Assembly (NCBI GenBank): GCA_022866885.1 | Contig: JALHWS010000066.1 | Location: forward strand, 1 to 21,691 | Reading direction: 5' to 3' | Origin: Candidatus Microgenomates bacterium | Lineage (GTDB): Bacteria; Patescibacteriota; Microgenomatia; 2-02-FULL-39-11 | DNA: 21,691 bases | Shown: positions 1 through 6,588 of the stretch, one piece after another | How positions within the stretch are numbered: the first letter of the stretch is position 1 | Layout: every line of letters starts with the position of its first letter | The notes under the pieces: generated by a model | Databases searched by the model: none | What the model was told of the DNA's origin: nothing | The model's input: only the letters and a program-made list of their open reading frames with translations | Translations under genes and position numbers: made by a program

Positions 1-2
1 AG

Positions 3-467
3 GGAGAGCCGACAGCAGGACAATTTGCCAGAGGAGCAAGAGATTTGGCTTGTGCAAATAGAGCTGCTGAAAGACGAGGAACATTATACATAGTTAATGA
101 TGGCCATGATATAGCGGGAGATACAATTCCTCGGGCAGCATTAGTTGCTGGAGTTGTATCAGGAGGTAAAGGTCCGATTCTTGATCCAGATAGTGAATAT
201 AGAATGAGAATGCTTATTAATATAGCAAGAGGAAAAGGTGGAAATGTATTATTTGATCCCGAAGGTAATGCGACCACCTCAAGAAGTTCGGATCAAGGAT
301 TAGTGCAAGCAGGCGTATCCAACAGAGATATTCAGGTGATAGGGTATGGTGAACAAGATCCTCATTATGCAAACGGTAGACAGGCAAGAGCTTCACTCCA
401 GGGCGCGGTAGAAACAGCCAGATGGTTAGCGTTGGTAGCAGTTGCAGCAGGAAATAGATTACTATAA
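3..467 (+). CDS. 3' end of an unidentified gene (partial)
   Basis: The frame is open from the left edge of the window, so the gene begins upstream; the TTG at 45 is internal and not a convincing start. About 154 residues are visible before the TAA at 465-467. The fragment is soluble in character, rich in Ala and Gly, with no membrane segment. It contains the stretches YIVNDGHDIAGDTIPRAAL and LFDPEGNATTSRSSDQG. I do not recognise a family. Codon use differs from the neighbours: nearly all arginines are AGA, alanine is often GCA and isoleucine often ATA, whereas the next genes freely use CGG, GCC and ATC. That could reflect transfer or simply a different expression class. It converges with the minus-strand gene ending at 497, leaving 29 bp with no credible terminator. 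Confidence 0.6.
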   Translation, partial: GEPTAGQFARGARDLACANRAAERRGTLYIVNDGHDIAGDTIPRAALVAGVVSGGKGPILDPDSEYRMRMLINIARGKGGNVLFDPEGNATTSRSSDQGLVQAGVSNRDIQVIGYGEQDPHYANGRQARASLQGAVETARWLALVAVAAGNRLL

Positions 468-496
468 TACAACATTTTGTTAGAAGAACGAACAGG

Positions 497-1003
497 TCAT
501 TTCCACTTCATTTCCTGATGAAAAATATACTTTGAGATGAGGTGCAGATGGCTTTTGTGGATTAGCCATTCGATGATTAGCGACCAGGAAATACTGACGA
601 GAAGCAAAATATTAGTTTGGGAATTTGGGAATAAAAGATTTGTCAGAAAAAACCATTCCAAAATATTCGGGAAATATAAATAGACTTTTTCGTTTCTCAT
701 CACAATCCCGATAAATTGTCCTATACCCCGATAGATAAAAAGTATTAAACCAATCGTAAAAACCGTTTGTCCGCGTAAAAACAATAAAATAAAGAGATAC
801 CACCAGTAATCGAGAATTTTGTCGATCGTATTATATTGATACCAGCGGAAACCTAAAAGGTTAAACAGTAATCCGTCAAAGTAGTCAAGAATGATAGTTA
901 GCAAGAAAGTCTGAAGCGGATATGAAAATATCAGAAACGGTACGCCTATCCGGCACAAGAGGATAATAATTAATATAATTTTTAAAACCAGTTTTTTGTT
1001 CAC
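497..1003 (-). CDS. CDP-alcohol phosphatidyltransferase-like membrane protein with degenerate motif
   Basis: This is a 168-residue, very hydrophobic protein with about four to five membrane segments. The family signature in true CDP-alcohol phosphatidyltransferases, which make phospholipid head groups, is DxxDGxxAR-x8-GxxxDxxxD. Here residues 40-65 keep that spacing exactly: D40, D43-G44, D61 and D65 are all present, but Ala-Arg is replaced by F47-N48 and the Gly by Y57. The metal-binding aspartates thus survive while the substrate-contacting positions do not. It may be an enzyme with changed specificity or an inactive relative. The start is GTG, overlapping the stop of the upstream patatin-like gene as GTGA, so the two are probably co-translated and work on the same lipids. 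Its length is shorter than PgsA, usually about 180-200 residues. Confidence 0.65.
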   Translation of the reverse strand: MNKKLVLKIILIIILLCRIGVPFLIFSYPLQTFLLTIILDYFDGLLFNLLGFRWYQYNTIDKILDYWWYLFILLFLRGQTVFTIGLILFIYRGIGQFIGIVMRNEKVYLYFPNILEWFFLTNLLFPNSQTNILLLVSISWSLIIEWLIHKSHLHLISKYIFHQEMKWK

Positions 1004-1782
1004 GGTTGAGAGATAATTTTTTTTATTGAGTGAAGATATTTTTCCGCTGATTTTCTACCCAGAGAAATAAGATAATTCGCTTTCCGGTTAAAGTTCAGTA
1101 TCGTCGGTGAAGGGTAACGGATTTGGATGTCAAGATCAACCGGCCATTCAGACAGCTCATAACGGGCGTTGGAGGAGACAGACGAGTTGATTTGTTTAAA
1201 CAGAGCGCTTAATATCCCTTTGAAAGTGCCTTCTGTTAAGCCGGTTACATCAACACCGATGACTTTTTTATAGCCTAAATCATGCAGATGTTTCGCTCCG
1301 TAATAAACGGTAAAGCCTCCGTCGCTTAAGACTAAGCCGCGCCGTTTGACCGGTTGGAGCATGGGAAACATGCTGCAAGCGGCAACTAAAGCTGAGGCGA
1401 TATCACCGGTTTGAAGTAAAACTGTCTCTTTTTTCGTCAGATCGGAAGTAAAAATCACGACAGGAGTAGGCAATTGTTCAAATGTCTTATATGGGAGGAG
1501 TCCGCGGATCAGTTCCGTCAGTTTAAGGTGGTCAATTACCTCGAAATGGTGCCAATGCGTGTTTAAAATGTTGAATGTTTTTAATTTATTGACAAACTTG
1601 ACTATTTCAGAAGTTGGGACTTCGGATGCTAGAAGAACGCTTAAAACTGCTCCTCCGCTTAAACCGGCATAACAGGCCGGTTTGAGATGATGATCTTTCA
1701 AAACATCGACAAAACCGGTATAGGCAATAGCGCTTAATCCTCCTCCGGAAAGACTGAGGGCAAATTTCTGTTGTTGGCTCAT
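1000..1782 (-). CDS. Patatin-like phospholipase / acyl hydrolase
   Basis: This 260-residue protein has the patatin fold signature. The glycine-rich oxyanion loop is S12-GGG-15, the nucleophile elbow is G40-L-S42-G-G with Ser42 as nucleophile, and the catalytic aspartate lies in D154-G-G. Patatins use a Ser-Asp dyad to hydrolyse acyl esters, typically of phospholipids. The Arg usually found after the GGG loop (GGGxRG) is absent; the sequence reads GGGLSAIAY. No signal peptide is seen, so it probably acts in the cytoplasm or at the inner face of the membrane. It is the first gene of a two-gene unit with the degenerate CDP-alcohol transferase-like protein, and is transcribed divergently from the methyltransferase at 1818. 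A TATAAT on its strand lies 15 nt before the ATG. Confidence 0.88.
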   Translation of the reverse strand: MSQQQKFALSLSGGGLSAIAYTGFVDVLKDHHLKPACYAGLSGGAVLSVLLASEVPTSEIVKFVNKLKTFNILNTHWHHFEVIDHLKLTELIRGLLPYKTFEQLPTPVVIFTSDLTKKETVLLQTGDIASALVAACSMFPMLQPVKRRGLVLSDGGFTVYYGAKHLHDLGYKKVIGVDVTGLTEGTFKGILSALFKQINSSVSSNARYELSEWPVDLDIQIRYPSPTILNFNRKANYLISLGRKSAEKYLHSIKKIISQP

Positions 1783-1797
1783 ATCAATAACAAATTA

Positions 1798-1805
1798 ATT
1801 ATACT
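1798..1805. promoter_or_regulatory. Overlapping divergent -10 boxes between patatin-like and methyltransferase genes
   Basis: On the minus strand a perfect TATAAT (1803 down to 1798) lies 15 nt before the patatin-like ATG. On the plus strand TATACT (1800-1805) lies 12 nt before the methyltransferase ATG. The two hexamers overlap, so polymerase could probably serve only one direction at a time. No good -35 box was found for either. The expected leaders would be only about 5-8 nt. Confidence 0.4.
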
Positions 1806-1817
1806 AGAATATCAATT

Positions 1818-2939
1818 ATGTTTCCCATCCAATTAATCAATAAACCATTCCTGAAGAAGTTTCGGGAGATTTTAAAGAAGAATAATTACACTTTCGAGCA
1901 CTTATTAGAGTTAGGCATGAACCCTTTTACCGTCGCCCTGTATGATTTGCCTATCTTGGCATATCGTAACCCTCATGAAACTTCCTTTGGCATCTTATTC
2001 CACCTTTTCTTTCTTGGCGGGGTATTGGAGCGGAAAATTGTCAACAGATTGTTTTTAGCCGGCGATATTGAAGAACTGTTAAGGATAAAAATCCTGGAAA
2101 AAAACGAAGATAAATTTTTTAAGTCCCTTGTTACAATTATTCCTTATCAGTCATTGTATTTAGTCGGTGATTTTATATTGCGGTTAGATGGTCTATCAAA
2201 AAGAATGAAGAAACGGGAGGATCTCGTTTATCCGGCCAGTTTGGATTCGGTTACTCTTTTAGAAACGGCAGTTTGTAAGCCGGTCATATCCACGCTTGAT
2301 TTGGGTTGCGGTTGCGGGATTTTAAGTTTGATTGCTTCAAAATACAGCCGTTTCGTGATCGGGATTGATATCAATCCCCGGGCGGTCAATTTTTCCCGGT
2401 TTAACGCATTACTCAATAATATTTCCAACTGCCAGTTCATCTGCGGTGATCTGTATCAGCCGGTTGAAAACGAAAAATTTGACCTGATTTTGGCCAATCC
2501 TCCTTATGAAATCACTTTAGAAAAAACCTTTCTTTACAAAGACGGCGGAAGATACGGCTTTCAGATACTCCAAAAGATTGTAGAAGGCGCCTCAAAACAC
2601 CTGAATAAAGGCGGTATCTGCCAAGTAATCAGCAGAGTTGGGGAATTTGCCGCTGACATGAAAGAAACGCTGATTAAGAAATGGATTTCTGATAAAAATA
2701 TCCGTTTCTCTTTCCAAGAACTCTCGAAAATGGATATTTACCAATATGCGTATGCTATCTCTACCGATAAATTGATCTTAGATGAGAAGGTGACAGATTA
2801 CCGTAAATATTCACAGAGTATCAAAAAACTCCTGGATCATTTCAACAAGATTCATTTGCAGAATGTCTTATTCGGAATTATCACTCTTCAAAAAAAATCC
2901 GGGGTCTTTGACAGCATTAGAAAGTTCCTAGTTAAATAG
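1818..2939 (+). CDS. Class I SAM-dependent methyltransferase with NPPY motif (PrmC/RlmG-like)
   Basis: This 373-residue protein has a Rossmann methyltransferase domain in its middle. Motif I is DLGCGCG at 161-167, the ribose-binding acidic residue is D184 in GIDIN, and the catalytic NPPY is at 227-230. NPPY is typical of enzymes methylating an exocyclic or amide nitrogen, as in PrmC (release factor glutamine), RlmG/RsmC (rRNA guanine) and HemK relatives. The N-terminal 150 residues, mostly helical, form a separate domain that I cannot assign; the arrangement resembles the small-methyltransferase group more than PrmC itself. The C-terminal 120 residues are also extra. The substrate is therefore not determined. 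It is a single gene, convergent with and overlapping the PLP-enzyme gene by 8 bp. Confidence 0.8.
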   Translation: MFPIQLINKPFLKKFREILKKNNYTFEHLLELGMNPFTVALYDLPILAYRNPHETSFGILFHLFFLGGVLERKIVNRLFLAGDIEELLRIKILEKNEDKFFKSLVTIIPYQSLYLVGDFILRLDGLSKRMKKREDLVYPASLDSVTLLETAVCKPVISTLDLGCGCGILSLIASKYSRFVIGIDINPRAVNFSRFNALLNNISNCQFICGDLYQPVENEKFDLILANPPYEITLEKTFLYKDGGRYGFQILQKIVEGASKHLNKGGICQVISRVGEFAADMKETLIKKWISDKNIRFSFQELSKMDIYQYAYAISTDKLILDEKVTDYRKYSQSIKKLLDHFNKIHLQNVLFGIITLQKKSGVFDSIRKFLVK

Positions 2940-4446
2940 CTGATAAAAAGACTCTCAATATTTTCTCCATCTCCCACAGATTTTCTGTACCAACTGAAAT
3001 TCTAACGAAAGGCCGGCCGAAGTTTGTCCAAAGGGAAGTAAGATAGACTCTAGTCGTATTCAGGCCGAAGCTGGTGCCGGCAATAAGATTTACCTTTTGC
3101 TTTTCCGCCTTTTTCATGATTGACGCGATGAATTTCTTATATACCGCTACACTGTTGCCTCGGCGAAACTGCAGATTGAAAAAGCTGCCCTTAAAAGGAA
3201 GATGTTTGTTCCATTTGTAACTGGGATGATTAGGTAATCCAGGATAGATAATCTTTTCGATAAGCTTACTCGGTTTTTGGTTGAGATGGGTTTGGATTTT
3301 ATCAGCAAGATAAAAAGCATTCCTGTAGTGTTTGTTTAGTCTTTTTGTCAACAATTTCCTGTTTGGTTTAGGCAAGGCATAAACACTGATGTCGGTGATG
3401 TTGGTGCCGGCGTGTTTGCGGTATTCAAATATTTTTAAGGCTTCCGGCTGACGGGCGATGATGATACCGGCCGTAACTTTATCCATGCCGAATTGGTAAT
3501 GTTTATTGAGACTTTCAAAAACTATCAGGTGCAGTTTACCGCCCCAGCCGATTTTCCTCAAAGGCTGGTAGGAGGAGGCCAAACAGGTATTATCAATGAC
3601 CAGGTAAGTTTCTTCCCGGACAGTTCGGAGGATTTCAATTATCCTGTCCAAGTCAGGCAAGGGAAGCGAGTAAGCATTGCAGAGAGAGTCAAAGAAAATG
3701 ACGGTTGGTTTTTCTGCCTTGATTATTTTAATAATTTTGTCCGTATCGTCCTCTTCAACTTCGATGATTTTATCTTTCAGGCTGTTTACCAATATCTGCT
3801 TGTATTGGAAATAAGAATTTTTTCCAACCATTACTTTGTTTTTGATCTTTCCTTCTGACAAAAGATAAACAAAAATAGTAGTAAAGGCCGCCATGCCGCT
3901 ATTGGTCAGGTATGCGCTGCAGCGGAACTTCAAAGGGCAATCGACGTATTCCTGGAGAAACTTTTTTTCAAAATCAAGCTCATCAAGATGGGTATCTCTT
4001 TTGTAATCATTGATTGTACCGATGATTTTGCCGGTTTGTTTGCCGGCCTGGGAATATTGGGTATGTAAATAAGACGGTGACTGCCAATCAGCGGCTGTTG
4101 CCGTGCTGCCTAAGAGATTTTGGGAAATCCTTATCAATTCAAAATAGGTGTTTTTGGTATTTTTCAAAGAAATAAGATTATCAACTGTTTGTTTGCCGGT
4201 TTTTAGTGTTTGGAAGTGGTGATTTAGTTCTTTTTGGTATTGGCGGAATTTTTCCGTTAAACCGGCGGTTTCTTTCTCTATTTGGGAATAAATTGCCGGT
4301 CGGAAATGCCTTTTTACGCCAATGATCTGTTTTCGGAGATTACTTAAAGTGTCTAATCCACATTGACAAAGATAAATCAGCTCTTCAAAATCGTCGGATA
4401 AATCCCCAAAAGAAACAGGAATGATTTCCGGATCAATAATACTCAT
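2932..4446 (-). CDS. PLP-dependent enzyme of the Cys/Met-metabolism (cystathionine gamma-synthase) family with N-terminal helical extension
   Basis: This is a 504-residue protein. The last 330 residues match fold-type I enzymes of the cystathionine gamma-synthase/lyase group: the cofactor phosphate-binding SGMAA at 183-187, the pyridine-binding aspartate D285 in VIDNT, the probable Schiff-base lysine K315 in ESLNKHYQFGMD, and the C-terminal substrate carboxylate region RISVGTENLWEM. The first 170 residues are helical and charged, with coiled-coil character around 55-80, and are absent from ordinary family members of about 380-400 residues. The lysine context NKH resembles the usual TKY but the surrounding residues are divergent, so the substrate (a sulfur amino acid or otherwise) is unknown. 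It lies 6 bp after the MFS gene and probably shares its transcript, which may mean the transporter moves its product or substrate. Confidence 0.78.
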   Translation of the reverse strand: MSIIDPEIIPVSFGDLSDDFEELIYLCQCGLDTLSNLRKQIIGVKRHFRPAIYSQIEKETAGLTEKFRQYQKELNHHFQTLKTGKQTVDNLISLKNTKNTYFELIRISQNLLGSTATAADWQSPSYLHTQYSQAGKQTGKIIGTINDYKRDTHLDELDFEKKFLQEYVDCPLKFRCSAYLTNSGMAAFTTIFVYLLSEGKIKNKVMVGKNSYFQYKQILVNSLKDKIIEVEEDDTDKIIKIIKAEKPTVIFFDSLCNAYSLPLPDLDRIIEILRTVREETYLVIDNTCLASSYQPLRKIGWGGKLHLIVFESLNKHYQFGMDKVTAGIIIARQPEALKIFEYRKHAGTNITDISVYALPKPNRKLLTKRLNKHYRNAFYLADKIQTHLNQKPSKLIEKIIYPGLPNHPSYKWNKHLPFKGSFFNLQFRRGNSVAVYKKFIASIMKKAEKQKVNLIAGTSFGLNTTRVYLTSLWTNFGRPFVRISVGTENLWEMEKILRVFLSAI

Positions 4447-4452
4447 AGGATT

Positions 4453-5685
4453 TCAGACAACGACTTCATCGCCATGATACTTTCGCAGTTTCGGGATCAG
4501 AATGGCGATTAAGCCGGTGGCGATTAAGGTGCCGACTCCGCCAACCACCACGGCAGCCGGAGTCCCGACCAAAGCTGCCAATATTCCGGATTCTGTTTCT
4601 CCCAACTGCGGCCCGCCCATGAAAAAGATCATGTTGACGGAAATCATCCGGCCGCGCAGATGGTCAGGGGTTTTCAGCTGGCGGATCGTGTTTCTGATGA
4701 TGGTGCTGACGACGTCACCCATGCCGCTTAAGGCCAAAAAGACCAGGGCTAAAGGGAAAGATTTAGTGATACCGAATAAAATTGTCGCCAGACCGTAAAC
4801 AAAGACGGAAATAATTAAAATCCTGCCTTGATGATGGATGTGTCCGAGTGAAGAGACGAAAAGGCCGGCCAGAATTGCTCCCAGAGACGGAGCGGCGTAT
4901 AAGATACCTAAGCCTTGCGGACCAACTTTAAGGATATCTTTGGCAAAGACGGGCAGAAGGACGGTGGCCGAGGCAAAAAAAGTAGCAAAGAAATCCAAAA
5001 ACATGGTTGAGTAAATGATCGGGGAATTTTTTACAAAATGTAAACCTTCCCAAACTGATGCCAAGTTGAAGGAAACCGGTTTTTCCACTACTGTTTTTGT
5101 CGGATGGATGCCGAAAAGGGCGATGATGGAAGCAAAAAAACAGAGGGTATTGATGAGGTAGACTCCTTTTTCACCCATGCCGGCAATCATAAATCCGGCC
5201 AGACTGGGTCCCAAAACAACGGCTGTCTGCCACATAATCGTATTGAGTCCGACGGCATTGATGAAATATTGTTTGGGTACGATTGAAGGAAGGATTGATT
5301 GTCTGGCCGGCGTATCAAATGAAGCAACCACCGCTCCCAAAGCTACTAATACATATATAATCAGCGGCGTAATCGTACCGTTTGCGGTGGTGATGAAAAA
5401 TGCTAAAGCGATAAAAGTCAGGCAAATCTGGGAAATAACGAGCATGGTTTTACGGTTGATAATGTCAGCAACCGTACCGCCGATTAAAGAAAATATGATG
5501 ATCGGGATAAACCGGGATAGACCGATTAAAGCAAGAGACCAAGTAGTATTGGTTATCTGGTAGATGTGCCAGTTAAGGACAACTACCTGCATCTCCGCGC
5601 CGATTCGGGAAATCATGTAGGCGATCAAAAAGAGCCGGTAGTTATGAAATTGCAGCGCTCTGAAAGGAGATTGTCTCGGTTTCAT
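4453..5685 (-). CDS. MFS transporter, EntS-like (MFS_3) exporter
   Basis: This 410-residue polytopic membrane protein has about 11-12 hydrophobic segments. The N-terminus (FRALQFHNYRLFLIAYMIS) and early residues match the enterobactin-exporter-like branch of the major facilitator superfamily. The loop 2-3 motif A appears as GGTVADIINRKTM near residues 69-81, with the conserved Asp and Arg. Members are proton-driven exporters of small molecules; the substrate is not readable from the sequence. It is the first gene of a two-gene unit with the PLP enzyme downstream. The start ATG has a TAGAAT hexamer 7 nt upstream and no Shine-Dalgarno, suggesting a leaderless transcript. It diverges from the DUF11 gene at 5778. 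Confidence 0.88.
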   Translation of the reverse strand: MKPRQSPFRALQFHNYRLFLIAYMISRIGAEMQVVVLNWHIYQITNTTWSLALIGLSRFIPIIIFSLIGGTVADIINRKTMLVISQICLTFIALAFFITTANGTITPLIIYVLVALGAVVASFDTPARQSILPSIVPKQYFINAVGLNTIMWQTAVVLGPSLAGFMIAGMGEKGVYLINTLCFFASIIALFGIHPTKTVVEKPVSFNLASVWEGLHFVKNSPIIYSTMFLDFFATFFASATVLLPVFAKDILKVGPQGLGILYAAPSLGAILAGLFVSSLGHIHHQGRILIISVFVYGLATILFGITKSFPLALVFLALSGMGDVVSTIIRNTIRQLKTPDHLRGRMISVNMIFFMGGPQLGETESGILAALVGTPAAVVVGGVGTLIATGLIAILIPKLRKYHGDEVVV

Positions 5686-5723
5686 TTTTCTAATTCTAAC
5701 TGATTCGTGTTTCGATTACTATA

Positions 5724-5755
5724 ACCTATAGCGCTTGACAAGGTAAACTATAGGT
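5724..5755. repeat. 8-bp perfect inverted repeat flanking a -35 box (putative operator)
   Basis: ACCTATAG at 5724-5731 is repeated in inverted orientation as CTATAGGT at 5748-5755, separated by 16 bp. The -35 box lies between the arms and the right arm sits in the promoter spacer. The centres are 24 bp apart, a little over two helical turns, which would suit a dimeric repressor. No regulator gene is next to it. Confidence 0.45.
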
Positions 5756-5763
5756 GCTATAAT
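5735..5763 (+). promoter_or_regulatory. Consensus sigma70 promoter of the DUF11 gene
   Basis: TTGACA (5735-5740), a 17-bp spacer and TATAAT (5758-5763) match the housekeeping consensus exactly in both boxes and spacing. The start codon at 5778 is only 14 nt after the -10 box, so the expected leader is about 8 nt, with no room for a normal Shine-Dalgarno. This is the strongest promoter seen in the window. Confidence 0.8.
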
Positions 5764-5777
5764 CGCCAAAATCAATT

Positions 5778-6431
5778 ATGAAAAGATACTTTTTCATTTT
5801 TCTGGCAACATTTTTTCTATTTTTAGCCTCAAAAACCGGGATGGTACAAGCTTCCGGCGGTTGCGTGCCTGTATATGGCGGCGGCGTCCAATGCCCTCGG
5901 GCAGCCGAGGTTTTACTGGATAAAAAAGTCAGGAATCCGGCTACAGGAATCTTTGTCGACAACCTCGGTTTATCCGATCCCAAGTATCGGCCGACAGGTA
6001 TTGTGACTTTCCGTCTTTATATCAAAAATACCGGCGATGAAACGATTGACAGGGTTACTGTAACTGACAAAATTCCTCAATTTATCGATTACATGTCTGG
6101 ACCGGGCAATTATGATAATTCTTCCCGAACTTTGACTTTTACCGTTGATAATCTTTATGGTGGTACCACACGGACCTTTGATATCAAAGGTCGAATTGTT
6201 CATGAAGCGGTATTGCCGGCGGAAAAATCAGTCGTTTGTCCGGTAAATATCGCAGACGCGGATACTTCATCCCAAAAAGACCATGACGAAAGCCAATTTT
6301 GTATCGAAAAACCACCGGTTGTTCCTTCTGTTCCGAAAGCCGGCCCCGAGCATTGGATACTTTCCTTAGGCGGTTTGACGACTGCTCTTTCGGTCGGTTT
6401 ATATTTCAGAAAAAAAGCCTTTTTGGCCTAA
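5778..6431 (+). CDS. Secreted DUF11-domain surface protein with C-terminal VPKAG/TM anchor
   Basis: This 217-residue protein begins with a signal peptide (MKRYFFIFLATFFLFLAS, cleavage probably near 25). Residues 70-140 form one DUF11-type beta-sandwich, recognisable by the pattern TFRLYIKNTGDETIDRVTV followed by DKIP. Four cysteines (29, 39, 154, 175) lie outside that core and could form disulfides in the exported protein. The C-terminus has VPKAG at 185-189, one membrane segment (about 192-210) and a short basic tail, an arrangement like LPxTG-bearing proteins but with Val and Ala variants. It is therefore probably displayed on the cell surface, either sorted or simply membrane-anchored. No sortase is in the window. 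The gene stands alone behind a strong promoter, upstream of the signal-peptidase fusion. Confidence 0.82.
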   Translation: MKRYFFIFLATFFLFLASKTGMVQASGGCVPVYGGGVQCPRAAEVLLDKKVRNPATGIFVDNLGLSDPKYRPTGIVTFRLYIKNTGDETIDRVTVTDKIPQFIDYMSGPGNYDNSSRTLTFTVDNLYGGTTRTFDIKGRIVHEAVLPAEKSVVCPVNIADADTSSQKDHDESQFCIEKPPVVPSVPKAGPEHWILSLGGLTTALSVGLYFRKKAFLA

Positions 6432-6468
6432 TATCGGTTTACATCCCCTGATTTTTCTCCTATACTAA

Positions 6469-6569
6469 TACTGTATTTCGTTAATTTCGCGGCGTTATCA
6501 GTGTTGTGATAGATCAGTACAAAGGTTCGAAGAAAAATCTTTATACCGGAATATTCACGAAATACAGTA
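6469..6569. mobile_element. MITE-like 101-bp element with 13-bp terminal inverted repeats
   Basis: TACTGTATTTCGT at 6469-6481 is matched perfectly in inverted orientation at 6557-6569, with 75 bp between. The outermost TA of each arm can be read as a TA target duplication around an 11-bp inverted repeat (6471-6481 and 6557-6567), as made by IS630/Tc1-mariner transposases. Alternatively CTAA directly flanks both sides (6465-6468 and 6570-6573). The interior has no reading frame but contains a small hairpin, TATCA/TGATA at 6496-6511. It fills most of the gap between the DUF11 gene and the signal peptidase gene. No second copy or transposase was seen in the window, so a structured regulatory element is an alternative. 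Confidence 0.45.
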
Positions 6570-6588
6570 CTAACTTCACTTGGATCTT

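Noticed and set aside
471..481. AACA-TTT-TGTT hairpin after the first gene
   Set aside because: A 4-bp stem is too weak to call a terminator.
5726..5983. Minus-strand open frame opposite the start of the DUF11 gene
   Set aside because: It covers the consensus promoter and signal peptide region of a clear gene, has no recognisable motifs and no supporting context.
6524..6531. GGTTCGAA resembling a tRNA T-loop
   Set aside because: No 5-bp T stem, anticodon arm or acceptor stem can be drawn around it; it lies inside the inverted-repeat element.
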